Shown here piece after piece: positions 19,847 to 28,190 of a stretch of DNA of 64,000 nucleotides. Below the pieces are notes generated by a model. That model saw only the letters and a list, made by a program, of their open reading frames with translations, did not search any database and was not told where the DNA came from. Source of the DNA: Kribbella sp. VKM Ac-2569 (GTDB taxonomy: Bacteria; Actinomycetota; Actinomycetes; Propionibacteriales; Kribbellaceae); assembly GCF_004216905.1 (NCBI RefSeq), contig NZ_SGXJ01000003.1:434001-498000 (forward strand), read 5' to 3'. Position 1 is the stretch's first letter. Every line of letters starts with the position of its first letter. Made by a program: the position numbers and the translations under genes.

Positions 19847-20701
19847 ATGCGTTTCGGGATCGCGATTCTGCCGGAGTACCGCTGGCAGGACGCCGCGCCG
19901 CGGTGGCGGCGAGCGGAGGAGTACGGGTTCGACCATGCGTGGACGTACGACCACCTGACCTGGAGCGGCCTCCAGGACTCACCGTGGTACGGGACGACGC
20001 CGACGCTGACGGCGGCCGCACTGGTCACGTCGACGATCAAGCTCGGCACGTTCGTCACCTCGCCGAACTTCCGGCACCCGCTGGCGCTGACCCGCGACAT
20101 CCTCGCGATCGACGACGTGTCCGACGGCCGGTTCCTGTGCGGGATCGGGGCCGGCGGCAGCCTGGACGCGACGATCCAGGGCGGGCCCGACCTGACGCCG
20201 CGGGAGAAGCAGGACCGCTATCAGGAGTTCGTGCAGCTCCTCGACACCCTGCTCACCACGGACGGCGTCGACTTCAAGGGCGAGTACTTCGCGACGCGCA
20301 ACGGCCGTACGCTGCCTGGTTGCGTCCAGCAACCACGTGTCCCGTTCATCCTGGCCGGCAACGGGCCGCGCTCGCTCAAGTTCGCCGCCAGGCACGGCGA
20401 CGGGTGGATGACGACCGGGGGAGCGGGCAACGACCTGAACAGCTGGTGGGCGTCGGTCGCCGACCTCAGCCACCGCCTCGACGACCTCCTCGAAGGCCGC
20501 CACCTGAACAGGTACCTGTCTCTCGACTCCAAGGTCTACGCGCTCTCCAGCCCGTCCGCCTTCGAGGACGCCGTCGGCCGCGCCGCAGCCCTCGGCTTCA
20601 CCGACGTCATCACCCACTGGCCCCGCACCGAAGGCCCGTACGCCGGCTCCGAGGACGTCCTCGAGCAGATCGCGAGCGACGTCGTACCGCGCTTGCGGTG
20701 A
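19847..20701 (+). CDS. LLM class flavin/F420-dependent oxidoreductase
   Basis: A protein of 284 residues with the luciferase-like TIM-barrel pattern: MRFGIAILPE start, YDHLTW, TSTIKLGTFVTSPNFRHP, the GRFLCGIGAGGS phosphate-binding loop and FILAGNGPRSLKFAARHGDGW. Actinobacterial members use F420 or FMN for hydride transfer; the substrate is unknown. No operon partner; it is divergent from the BCCT gene. Confidence 0.85.
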   Translation: MRFGIAILPEYRWQDAAPRWRRAEEYGFDHAWTYDHLTWSGLQDSPWYGTTPTLTAAALVTSTIKLGTFVTSPNFRHPLALTRDILAIDDVSDGRFLCGIGAGGSLDATIQGGPDLTPREKQDRYQEFVQLLDTLLTTDGVDFKGEYFATRNGRTLPGCVQQPRVPFILAGNGPRSLKFAARHGDGWMTTGGAGNDLNSWWASVADLSHRLDDLLEGRHLNRYLSLDSKVYALSSPSAFEDAVGRAAALGFTDVITHWPRTEGPYAGSEDVLEQIASDVVPRLR

Positions 20702-20724
20702 GACGGTTGCATTGAGATGGCGAA

Positions 20725-20754
20725 AGGGCCACACACCTGGTGGTGTGCGACCCT
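20725..20754 (-). terminator. cspA terminator
   Basis: On the minus strand AGGGTCGCACACC pairs with GGTGTGTGGCCCT around an ACCA loop (two mismatches), followed directly by TTTCGCC. It lies 24 bases past the cspA stop. It would also act on the convergent LLM transcript. Confidence 0.65.
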
Positions 20755-20778
20755 CTCGTCAGTGTGCTGGAAGGGCGA

Positions 20779-20988
20779 TCAGGAACCGATCGCGCGGATG
20801 TTCTCCGCCTGCAGACCCTTCTGGCCCTGGGTGATCTCGAACTCCACGCGCTGGTTCTCGTCCAGCGAACGGAAGCCCGACATCTGGATGGCCGAGTAGT
20901 GCGCGAACACGTCCGCGCCACCGTCATCCGGGGTGATGAAGCCGAAGCCCTTGTCAGCGTTGAACCACTTGACAGTACCGACAGCCAT
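20779..20988 (-). CDS. cspA: Cold-shock domain protein CspA family
   Basis: A single cold-shock domain of 69 residues: [18 protein letters not shown] contains RNP1 (KGFGFI) and DVFAHYSAI contains RNP2. It binds single-stranded RNA/DNA and acts as an RNA chaperone. The start has AGGAG ten bases upstream. A long region without genes precedes it, as is usual for csp leaders. A terminator follows. Confidence 0.95.
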   Translation of the reverse strand: MAVGTVKWFNADKGFGFITPDDGGADVFAHYSAIQMSGFRSLDENQRVEFEITQGQKGLQAENIRAIGS

Positions 20989-21412
20989 TTGTCTATCTCC
21001 TCGATGGCTATTAACAATCCGCGACCCACACCTCATGAGCCGCGCGTCGCCGAAAGGCCCCAGACGACAGACCGGCCATGCAGCACAGCAAAAGTCAGGG
21101 AGTCCAAAACTGCAACGGCATAACTGTAGCCGTTCTGCGCGCTGATGGTAGGGGTGACCACAAACACGTGTCGCTGATTGTCGCGACTCGCTACCCTCCG
21201 TGCACGCACGATTCTGGGCAGCACAGGGCCGGTCCGGAACCGGAAATCCCGCGCCGACCTGCTGTTTCGCGGCCGACGGAACGGACGCGACGATGGCAAC
21301 GAAGGACAATGGCCCGGTACGCCGGGTGATGGGCGCATGATTCTGATCGGAGTTCCCGGCGTGTCGCGCGGCTGTGGACAGCCGTAGGGCGGGGAAGAGC
21401 GAGGAGGCAACA
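20989..21412. other. Gene-free region between cspA and the emfourin-like gene
   Basis: This 424-base gap between two divergent genes has no supported gene; the frames across it lack ribosome sites and family resemblance. It must hold the cspA promoter and probably a long leader. One short inverted repeat is visible, AACGGC (21114-21119) with GCCGTT (21129-21134). I could not place the -35/-10 elements with confidence. Confidence 0.5.
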
Positions 21413-21682
21413 ATGATCGTCAGCGTGACCCGAAGCGGTGGTTTCGCCGGTCTGACCAAGCAGGGCGAGCTGGACACCAGCGGCCAACCGGACGCCGACC
21501 GGCTGGAGGCCGCGGTCCGGGAGCTGGGGGCCAAGGACCTGGGTACCGGCCGGCCGCAGCCGGACCGGTACATGTACCGACTGGAGGTGCGTGACGCCGC
21601 CGACGACGTCACGCAGCACACGGTCGCAGAGCAGGACGTGGACGCGACCACTGCCTGGCTGCTCGACCGCATCCTCAGTTAG
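21413..21682 (+). CDS. Emfourin-like M4 protease inhibitor domain protein
   Basis: A small cytoplasmic protein of 89 residues beginning [20 protein letters not shown], which matches the emfourin (protealysin inhibitor) family pattern TRSGGFAG near the N terminus. Emfourins inhibit M4 metalloproteases and are usually encoded beside their target. Here no M4 gene is adjacent; the only one in the window is at 11473. GAGGAGG lies five bases before the ATG. The stop overlaps that of the convergent hexosaminidase gene by four bases. Family assignment rests on the N-terminal motif and size. Confidence 0.75.
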   Translation: MIVSVTRSGGFAGLTKQGELDTSGQPDADRLEAAVRELGAKDLGTGRPQPDRYMYRLEVRDAADDVTQHTVAEQDVDATTAWLLDRILS

Positions 21683-23130
21683 CGCCAGTCGATCTCCGGT
21701 GCCCGGTAGAAGTTGACGCCGAGCACCTCCCAGCGCGGACCCTGCTCGGCCAGCCGCTCGCGGTACGTCGTCCAGTCGAGCGCGGACTCCGGCGACCACC
21801 CCAGCTCGGCGATGCCCGGCAGCCGCGGGAACGTCATGAACTCGACCTTGTCCAGGTCGTCGAGCGTCTCCGTCCACAGCGGCGCCTCGACGCCGTCGAT
21901 CGCACTCGCCGGCACGTTCGGGACCAGCGTGGCCGGGTTCCAGCTGTAGGACTGCTCCACGCTGACCAGGCCGGCCCATGCAAGGCCGAGCGGCGTCTCC
22001 TCGTGGTACTTCATGTCCAGGTACGCCCGGTTCGCGGGGGACAGCACCAGCGTCGCCCCCTGCTCCACTGCCTTCAGCGCCAGCACCTGAGCCTTGGGGT
22101 CCTCGGTACCCCAGTACTGCACGACAGTGCCGGCAGGCAGCGACCCGTCGGCGATCTCGTGCCACCCCATCACCCGCTTGCCGTGCTTCACCACCAGCTC
22201 GGCGGCCTTGGGTACGAAGTCGAGGTACTCCGAGTGCGGCGTCGAGTGGGCCTCGTCCCCACCGAGGTGCAGGAGGTCACCGGGCGTCTGCTCGGCCACC
22301 TCCCGGAACACGTCGTCGAGGAACTCGTACGTCACGTCCTTGTCGATGGCGAACGAGCTGAAACCGACCTCGGTCTCCGTATAGAGCTCTGGCGCTTGGT
22401 CGCCCTTGTTCAGCTCGGGGTACGACGCCAGCGCCGCATTGGTGTGTCCAGGGGTGTCGATCTCCGGTACGACGGTGATGTAGTGCTCCGCGGCGTACTG
22501 GACGAGGTCGGCGTACTCCGCCTTTGTGTAGTAGCCGCCCGCACCGCCGCCGACCTGCTGGCTGCCGCCGTACTCCGTGAGGCGTGGCCAGGAGTCCACC
22601 TGGATCCGCCAGCCCTGGTCGTCGGACAGGTGCAGGTGCAGCCGGTTGATCTTGTAGAGCGACACCAGGTCGATGAAGTGCTTCACCTGGTCGACGGTGA
22701 AGAAGTGCCGGGAGACGTCGAGCATCACGCCGCGGTACCCGTAGCGCGGGGAGTCCGAGATCGTCGTACCGGCGATCTCCCACGGACCCTCCTGCTCGCT
22801 GTCGGCGTCGGCCTTGGCGGGGAGGAGCTGCCGAAGTGTGGTGACGCCGCGGAACAGGCCCTCGGCGGTCGCCGCGATGACGGTCACGCGGGACGCGTCC
22901 GCGCGGAGCTCGTAGCCCTCGGCACCCAGCGACTCCGCGCCGCTGGTGGACAGCGTGATCGTGCCGGTGCCTTCCTGAATCGGCAGCGCGAAGCCAGTCG
23001 AGCGGCGGAGCTGGGCGGCGAACCGGTCGGCGATGTGGGCGGAGGAGTCGGGGACGCCGATGGTGGCGTCGGACTGCAGCGTGAAGGTCTCGTCAGGGAG
23101 CGCCTGCTGCGCCGTGGGCTGCGGAATCAT
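21679..23130 (-). CDS. Beta-N-acetylhexosaminidase, glycoside hydrolase family 20
   Basis: A protein of 483 residues. A GH20b-type N-terminal domain (about 1-125) is followed by the catalytic barrel starting at SPRYGYRGVMLDVSRHFF. The catalytic Asp-Glu pair is in HLGGDEAHS; HLHLSDDQGWR and PEIDTPGHTNAAL are further family signatures. It removes terminal GlcNAc/GalNAc from chitin or glycan fragments by substrate-assisted catalysis. No signal peptide is present, so it should act on imported oligosaccharides. It stands alone, before the fructosamine kinase-like gene on the same strand. Confidence 0.93.
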   Translation of the reverse strand: MIPQPTAQQALPDETFTLQSDATIGVPDSSAHIADRFAAQLRRSTGFALPIQEGTGTITLSTSGAESLGAEGYELRADASRVTVIAATAEGLFRGVTTLRQLLPAKADADSEQEGPWEIAGTTISDSPRYGYRGVMLDVSRHFFTVDQVKHFIDLVSLYKINRLHLHLSDDQGWRIQVDSWPRLTEYGGSQQVGGGAGGYYTKAEYADLVQYAAEHYITVVPEIDTPGHTNAALASYPELNKGDQAPELYTETEVGFSSFAIDKDVTYEFLDDVFREVAEQTPGDLLHLGGDEAHSTPHSEYLDFVPKAAELVVKHGKRVMGWHEIADGSLPAGTVVQYWGTEDPKAQVLALKAVEQGATLVLSPANRAYLDMKYHEETPLGLAWAGLVSVEQSYSWNPATLVPNVPASAIDGVEAPLWTETLDDLDKVEFMTFPRLPGIAELGWSPESALDWTTYRERLAEQGPRWEVLGVNFYRAPEIDWR

Positions 23131-23172
23131 GATCGAAAGTGTTCGCGGCTCCCGGCATTACGTCAAGAGGCT

Positions 23173-23922
23173 TCAATACCGCCTGGCCGACTCGACCGCC
23201 TGTGCCGCGTAGCCCCCGCCGAACAGCACGACATGCACCAGCAACGGGTGCAGCTGGTGCAGCCCGATCCGCTCCTGCCACCCGTCTCTCAGCGGGTGCG
23301 TCTCGTCGTACGCGAGTAGTACGCGGTCCAGCCGTGGTAGCCCGAAGAGCGCGAGCATGGCGAGGTCCGTTTCCCGGTGACCGCCGTGCGCGGCCGGATC
23401 GATCAGGTGTACGCCGTCCGGCGTCCAGAGCACGTTGCCGGACCACAGGTCGCCGTGGATCCGGCACGGCTCGTCGGACGAGTCGTCGTACACACCTGCT
23501 TCCAGACGAGTGCAGATGCGCTCGATGACGTTCAAGTGGATGCCCTGGTCGTGGGCGGCCCGCAGGTACGGTCGAAGGCGCAGGTTCGCGTAGAACTCGC
23601 CCCACGACTCCACTGGCTCCAGTGCGTGCGGCAACGGGATGGTGCCGATGTAGCCGTCGCCACTCCACCCGTCCGGCGGTACGCCGAAGTAGCGCGCGCC
23701 GGCGTCGTGCGTGACAGCCAACCGCCGCCCGAAGACCTCGGCGGCGGACTCCGTCGGCTGGGACATGTGCAACCGGGTCGTCGCCAGCTGAGTGGGGGAG
23801 ACGTGAAGCGGCTCAGCGACCGGCACTCCGCCAGGAACATCCAGCCAGCGCAGACCGGCCGCCTCGACCTCGAAGAAGCCCGCAGGTGCGTCAGACCGGC
23901 TCTTCACAAACGGCGTGGTCAC
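23173..23922 (-). CDS. Fructosamine kinase family protein
   Basis: A protein of 249 residues with the aminoglycoside-phosphotransferase fold. The ATP-binding N lobe holds FVKSRSDAPAGFFEVEAAGL, the catalytic loop is HGDLWSGN and the metal-binding segment is IDPAAHGGHRETDL. The family phosphorylates ketosamines formed by glycation of amines, a repair or salvage reaction. GTG start at 23922, chosen because the protein then begins just before the nucleotide-binding strand as in homologues. This overlaps the end of the upstream MFS gene by 32 bases in another phase, so expression is likely coupled. Confidence 0.85.
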   Translation of the reverse strand: MTTPFVKSRSDAPAGFFEVEAAGLRWLDVPGGVPVAEPLHVSPTQLATTRLHMSQPTESAAEVFGRRLAVTHDAGARYFGVPPDGWSGDGYIGTIPLPHALEPVESWGEFYANLRLRPYLRAAHDQGIHLNVIERICTRLEAGVYDDSSDEPCRIHGDLWSGNVLWTPDGVHLIDPAAHGGHRETDLAMLALFGLPRLDRVLLAYDETHPLRDGWQERIGLHQLHPLLVHVVLFGGGYAAQAVESARRY

Positions 23923-25099
23923 CCCGGCACTCTGGCACGGTCCGTCGCAGCCGGACCAGCAGGGGCTCGCTGAGCATGACAAGAGCCGCGGTTGCGGTCA
24001 GCAAGCCGCCGACGAGTGCGACCGCCCGCACAGTCGTGGTGTCGATCAGCGCGCCGCCCACGAACGCTCCGGCGGCGATGCCGACGTTGAACGCCGAGCT
24101 CGTCCCGGCAGACGCGATGTCGGTGCTGCCCGGGGCAATCTGGAGCGTCCGGCTCTGTACGGCGACTGCGAGCCCGCTGAACGCCAGGCCGATCACCGCG
24201 ATCAGCGCGACCGTCACGACCTGCACCTGTCCCAGCGCGTACAGCCCCAACAGGCCGACCGTGATGAGGCCAAGAGGCAGAACGGTCGCGCCCCACGGAT
24301 ACCGATCCAGCACGCGGCCGACGATCACAGTGCCGGCCAGTCCGCCCGCACCGCTGGCCAGCAGCATCGGACCGAGCACCTCGGGCGAGAACCCGGAGAT
24401 GTCCAGCAAGAACGGCGTGACGTACGTGTTGAACGTCAGGAATCCGGTCACTCCGACGGCGCACGCGATCAGCAGGACGACGTACCGCCGGAGGTCAGGG
24501 GAGCTGCCCCGGCGCGACGGACTATCCGCTACCTCGGTGCGCGGCAGTAGGACGACGATCCCGACGCAGGCGGCCGCTCCGAGCACCGTCATCACCACGA
24601 ACGGCACCCGCCAGCCGGCCTGCTCGCCGAGCCAGGTGCCGAGAGGGATGCCGAGGATCGGCGCCAGCGCCGTACCGATCGCGAGCCGCGCGACCACCCG
24701 GCCGCGAAACTCCGGCGTGAACAGGCTGGTCGCGATCGGCGGGGCGATCGACCAGAACAGCGCCTGTGAGAGTGCGATCACCAGCCGCGCGGCAAACAGC
24801 GTCTCGTACGACGGAGCGGCCGCGGAGAGTGCCGTGGCGGCGGTCAGAACCCCGAGCGTGCCGGCCAGCACGAGGCGGCGGGGCAGGTGGTGGGTGAGTC
24901 GGGCCAGTGGGATGGACGCGAGTACGACGACCGCGGCGTACCCGGTGACGAGGAGGCCGACCTGGGAGCGGGATCGCTCGAGGTCGTCGGCGATCACGGT
25001 CAGCAGACCGATCGGAAGCACCTCGACCGTCACGAACGAGAAGGTCGAAACGCCGAGGAACACCAGTGCGGCGTTTGCTCGGCGGTGCGAGAGAGGCAT
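23891..25099 (-). CDS. MFS transporter, DHA1-type drug or sugar efflux family
   Basis: A membrane protein of 402 residues with 12 predicted helices. Helix 1 begins ALVFLGVSTFSFVTVEVLPIG, the pattern of the Cmx/AraJ-type exporters; the loop 2-3 motif appears as ARLTHHLPRRLV. Likely a proton-driven exporter of drugs, arabinose-like sugars or metabolites. It is divergent to a CGNR-type regulator with 48 bases between the starts, which suggests that regulator controls it. The 3' end overlaps the kinase gene. Confidence 0.88.
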   Translation of the reverse strand: MPLSHRRANAALVFLGVSTFSFVTVEVLPIGLLTVIADDLERSRSQVGLLVTGYAAVVVLASIPLARLTHHLPRRLVLAGTLGVLTAATALSAAAPSYETLFAARLVIALSQALFWSIAPPIATSLFTPEFRGRVVARLAIGTALAPILGIPLGTWLGEQAGWRVPFVVMTVLGAAACVGIVVLLPRTEVADSPSRRGSSPDLRRYVVLLIACAVGVTGFLTFNTYVTPFLLDISGFSPEVLGPMLLASGAGGLAGTVIVGRVLDRYPWGATVLPLGLITVGLLGLYALGQVQVVTVALIAVIGLAFSGLAVAVQSRTLQIAPGSTDIASAGTSSAFNVGIAAGAFVGGALIDTTTVRAVALVGGLLTATAALVMLSEPLLVRLRRTVPECRGDHAVCEEPV

Positions 25100-25134
25100 G
25101 AGTCACCTGATCCCAGTAAAGGTTCGGACAGTGG

Positions 25135-25140
25135 TAGCGT
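25135..25140 (+). promoter_or_regulatory. -10 element of leaderless CGNR gene
   Basis: TAGCGT, seven bases before the ATG at 25148, in the short gap shared with the divergent MFS gene. Confidence 0.45.
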
Positions 25141-25147
25141 CTCATCC

Positions 25148-25828
25148 ATGACCGACAGTTTTCGCGCGGAATACCGCATCGTGGGCGGACATCCCGTTCT
25201 CGACCTGGTGAACACGGTCAGCCCACGGCTGCGGGGCGGCGACCCGGAGCGCGACTACCTCACCTCGCCTTCCGAGCTGATTGCCTGGGCCCGCCGGATC
25301 GAGCTGATCGATCTGCGCGACTACAGCGCCGTCGAAGGCACCTGGCGCTCGGCGCCGGAGCTGGCCGCTAAGGCCCTCAACGCCACGCTGGAGATCCGCG
25401 AGGCGGCGTACGACGTGTTCGCTCCGCGGTCGGCCGGCGCCGTGATCGCGGGCGACGGCGTCAAGCACAGCGAGGGTTCCGCATTCGAGCGGCTGATGCT
25501 GCGGTGGTCGGCCGCCGCCGCCCGGTCGATGCTGATCCCGGATGCGGACCGGGAGCGTGGCATCGCGGAACTGGTGGTCGGGACATCGCCGGCGCAGTTG
25601 ATCCCCGACCGGCTGGTCGTCGCGGCGGTTGAGTTGGTGCGGGGCGTCGAGTTACGCCAGTTGCGGGCCTGCCCGGTCGACGACGGAGGCTGCGGCTGGC
25701 TGTTCCTCGACCGCAGCCGGAACGGTTCGCGGCGCTGGTGCGCGATGGAGGACTGCGGGACGCGGGCGAAGATCCGCAAACTCGGTGCGCGCCGACGTGC
25801 TACCGGCGTACAACAGCTTCAGGGGTAG
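25148..25828 (+). CDS. CGNR/ABATE zinc-finger domain regulator
   Basis: A protein of 226 residues. The N-terminal ABATE domain begins GGHPVLDLVNTVSPR. The C-terminal zinc finger reads GCGWLFLDRSRNGSRRWCAM followed by EDCGTR, so the name-giving CGNR is CGTR here (Asn to Thr); the Cys pattern is kept. The family is thought to be stress-related DNA-binding regulators. Divergent to the MFS exporter. Confidence 0.88.
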   Translation: MTDSFRAEYRIVGGHPVLDLVNTVSPRLRGGDPERDYLTSPSELIAWARRIELIDLRDYSAVEGTWRSAPELAAKALNATLEIREAAYDVFAPRSAGAVIAGDGVKHSEGSAFERLMLRWSAAAARSMLIPDADRERGIAELVVGTSPAQLIPDRLVVAAVELVRGVELRQLRACPVDDGGCGWLFLDRSRNGSRRWCAMEDCGTRAKIRKLGARRRATGVQQLQG

Positions 25829-26002
25829 CGCTCTCGAACCTTCACTGTCAGCGACCGGCTCAGTGGCCGAGAACGCGTGTCGAAAGGTGCGAATTGTCCC
25901 CGCGACCTGTCATCGTAGGCGGCCGGGCCTTCCGACAAGTGGGCCCTGGCCGGACCTGCCCCTTATGAGGAGCAGGCTGACGAAACAGATTGTGGAGGAC
26001 AG

Positions 26003-26419
26003 ATGACGCAGGTGGCAGAGCAGCCGGGCAGTACTGCCGGGCGGCTCGGCTCGGTGGTTCTGGATTGCCCGGACCCGCTCGAGCTCGCCCAGTTCTACTC
26101 GGCGCTGCTGGGGCTGGAGATCGACGAGAACGGTGACGAGGACTGGCGGAGCCTGACCGGCCCGGGGTCGTCGCTGGGGTTCTCGACGCTGGCCTTCCGG
26201 CGCTCGGAGGAGTACGTGCCGGACACGTGGCCCGGCACCGAAGCGCAGGATCTCCACCTCGACCTGATCGTCGAGGATCTCTCCAGCGGGCATGCGACCG
26301 TGGTTGCCCTCGGCGCCGAGCCGCTCGATCCGCTGGACCCGCCGCCCGCTGACAACGCGCGCGGCTGGCGGATCTACGCGGACCCCGCGGGGCACCCGTT
26401 CCGGATCTGCCTCGAGTGA
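26003..26419 (+). CDS. VOC (glyoxalase/bleomycin-resistance) family protein
   Basis: A soluble protein of 138 residues with one beta-alpha-beta-beta-beta VOC pair: GSVVLDCPDPLELAQFYSAL at the start and DPAGHPFRICLE at the end, where the Glu is a usual metal ligand. Many actinobacterial members of this form have no proven enzyme activity. GTGGAGGAC precedes the ATG. A strong bidirectional terminator follows. The 174 bases upstream of the gene hold nothing I recognise. Confidence 0.85.
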   Translation: MTQVAEQPGSTAGRLGSVVLDCPDPLELAQFYSALLGLEIDENGDEDWRSLTGPGSSLGFSTLAFRRSEEYVPDTWPGTEAQDLHLDLIVEDLSSGHATVVALGAEPLDPLDPPPADNARGWRIYADPAGHPFRICLE

Positions 26420-26426
26420 GTCACTG

Positions 26427-26458
26427 AAAAGCCCGCCCCGAACTCGGGGCGGGCTTTT
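26427..26458. terminator. Bidirectional rho-independent terminator
   Basis: A perfect 14-bp stem AAAAGCCCGCCCCG / CGGGGCGGGCTTTT with a four-base AACT loop, ending in TTTT on the plus strand and AAAA/TTTT on the minus strand. It serves the VOC gene and the convergent dioxygenase gene. Confidence 0.92.
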
Positions 26459-26464
26459 CTCATG

Positions 26465-27217
26465 TCAAGAAGCGCCGGAGAACGGGAAGTGGCGGCCCTC
26501 GACGTACTGCGGCCGCGGTTGGTAGCTGTTCACGCCCGGCTCGCCGCGCAGATGGAACGCGCTCGGGTACGGCGACTCCGGATCGGTGATCCTCGTCGAG
26601 GTCGGGATATACCGGATGGTCAGCCCACAGCGCCGATAGGGAGACGTGTTCGCGTTGCTGCCGTGCACGATGTTCGGGTGGTGCACCTCGACATCGCCCG
26701 GCGCGAGCACCATGTCGACGGCCTGCGACTCGTCGACCTCGACCGCGATCTCCTTGCCGAGCACGCTCTCCACGTCGGTGTTGTCGCGCATCCCGGCGAC
26801 CCCGGAGCGGTGGCTTCCCGGGATCACCCGGACGCACCCGTTCTCCGGCGTCGAGTGGTCGATGGCCAGCCAGAGCGTCACCACCTCCATCGGGTCCAGC
26901 GGCCAGAACGCCGCGTCCTGATGCCAGAGCACCGGCTGCCCCGAGTACGGCGGCTTCGAGATGTAGTGGGACGCGAACAGCGCGATGTCCGGCCCGATGA
27001 ACGTCTCGGCGATGTCGACGAGCCGGTCGTCGCTCACCAACCGGACCCAGAACGGGTCGTCACGCAGGTAGATGTGCCCGAGCTGCTCGGGCCGGACCTC
27101 GGGATGCCGGGCCTGCAGCCACTCGACATGATCATTCACTTCCTTGATCAGGTCTTGGTCGATGACGTCGCGGAAGATGACATAGCCGTCGCCGTCTCTC
27201 AATTGTTCTGCGAACAT
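26465..27217 (-). CDS. Phytanoyl-CoA dioxygenase (PhyH) family protein
   Basis: A 250-residue non-haem Fe(II)/2-oxoglutarate oxygenase. The iron-binding facial triad is readable: His99 and Asp101 in LWHQDAAFW and the distal His in HPNIVHGSN; an Arg in RRCGLTIRY fits 2-oxoglutarate binding. Family members hydroxylate lipids, ectoine or natural products; the substrate is unknown. GGAGG before the ATG. Divergent to an AraC-type regulator with 70 bases between the starts, so probably controlled by it. Confidence 0.9.
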   Translation of the reverse strand: MFAEQLRDGDGYVIFRDVIDQDLIKEVNDHVEWLQARHPEVRPEQLGHIYLRDDPFWVRLVSDDRLVDIAETFIGPDIALFASHYISKPPYSGQPVLWHQDAAFWPLDPMEVVTLWLAIDHSTPENGCVRVIPGSHRSGVAGMRDNTDVESVLGKEIAVEVDESQAVDMVLAPGDVEVHHPNIVHGSNANTSPYRRCGLTIRYIPTSTRITDPESPYPSAFHLRGEPGVNSYQPRPQYVEGRHFPFSGAS

Positions 27218-27275
27218 GCCTCCAGCGTCCAGGTACGGCGCGTCTGACGACTAGCAGCGGTACGACGAGAATTTG

Positions 27276-27281
27276 TACTGT
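27276..27281 (+). promoter_or_regulatory. -10 element of leaderless AraC-type gene
   Basis: TACTGT, six bases before the GTG at 27288. It decides the start over the in-frame TTG at 27273, which lies upstream of it. Confidence 0.45.
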
Positions 27282-27287
27282 CTTGAT

Positions 27288-28106
27288 GTGGACCAGATCC
27301 TGCGCTTCGAGGCGCACGCGTTCGGCCGGCCGTACCACGCGGCGCGCGTCCGGATCCCGGCCCGTGCCCGCGACACCGAACTGCACACGCACGCGGACTT
27401 CCACGAGTTCATGGGAGTCGTGTCCGGCAGCGGCGAGCACCTGCTGACCATCGGCGTCGTACCGCTGCGAGCCGGCGACGTCGTCCTGGTCCGGCCGAGC
27501 GACCGCCATGCAGTCCGCGGGGCGACGCCCGACGGTCTGGAGTTCATCAACGTGGCGTTCCCGAGCTCGATCTGGCAAGGGTTCCTTGACCTGACCCGCA
27601 CACCGTCCTGGTCGTCCCGGGGCCCGGTCAGCTTCCATCAGCCGGCCGCGGTGCCGGTCTTCGAGAACGCCCTCGACCGCTTCCAGAACGCCCCGACCGC
27701 CTACGACCTACTGCGCTTCTGGACCGACCTCCTCGACCTGCTCGTACCAGGCCACCCCGGCGGCTCAGGGATCCCGGACTGGCTGGCGAAGGCGTGTACG
27801 TCGATGCGCGCCGAGGAGAACCTCCACGGCGGCGTACCGCGCCTGCTCGAACTCGCCGGCGTCAGCGCCGCACACCTGTCCCGCTCGATGCGCGCGGCGT
27901 ACGGCGTCACACCGACCGCCTTCGTCACCGACCTCCGCCTGGAACACGCCGCATCCTTGCTAGCAGCAACCAACACCACCATCGCCACGATCGCGACCCG
28001 CTGCGGCTTCACCAGCCAGTCCTACTTCACCCGCTGCTTCACCACAGCCCACGACCTCACCCCCACCGCCTTCCGCCACCGCTCCCAACGCGCCTTCGTC
28101 CCCTGA
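27288..28106 (+). CDS. AraC family transcriptional regulator
   Basis: A protein of 272 residues with an N-terminal cupin sensor (HTHADFHEFMGVVSGSGEHLL, then LRAGDVVLVRPSDRHAV) and a C-terminal double helix-turn-helix (AGVSAAHLSRSMRAAYGVTP, then IATRCGFTSQSYFTRCF). AraC members of this form bind a small ligand in the cupin and activate a neighbouring catabolic gene; the divergent PhyH dioxygenase is the likely target. A weak hairpin (28114-28129) follows. Confidence 0.9.
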   Translation: MDQILRFEAHAFGRPYHAARVRIPARARDTELHTHADFHEFMGVVSGSGEHLLTIGVVPLRAGDVVLVRPSDRHAVRGATPDGLEFINVAFPSSIWQGFLDLTRTPSWSSRGPVSFHQPAAVPVFENALDRFQNAPTAYDLLRFWTDLLDLLVPGHPGGSGIPDWLAKACTSMRAEENLHGGVPRLLELAGVSAAHLSRSMRAAYGVTPTAFVTDLRLEHAASLLAATNTTIATIATRCGFTSQSYFTRCFTTAHDLTPTAFRHRSQRAFVP

Positions 28107-28154
28107 CAACCAGCCGGCTTGACAGCCGGGACACAACAATCAGGGGCAACTGAT

Positions 28155-28190
28155 TTGGCGGAATCGAACAAATGTTCTAATATGAGAAAC
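28155..28190 (+). promoter_or_regulatory. LexA-regulated promoter of the DUF222-HNH gene (SOS box in spacer)
   Basis: TTGGCG (28155-28160), 17-base spacer, TAATAT (28178-28183), then seven bases to the ATG at 28191. The spacer and first -10 bases hold TCGAACAAATGTTCTA (28164-28179), one mismatch from the actinobacterial SOS box TCGAAC-N4-GTTCGA. LexA bound here would cover the promoter. Confidence 0.75.

Noticed and set aside
20989-21672. In-frame upstream extension of cspA to nearly 300 codons
   Set aside because: The extension has no conserved domain, and a clear ribosome site precedes the 69-residue CspA start.
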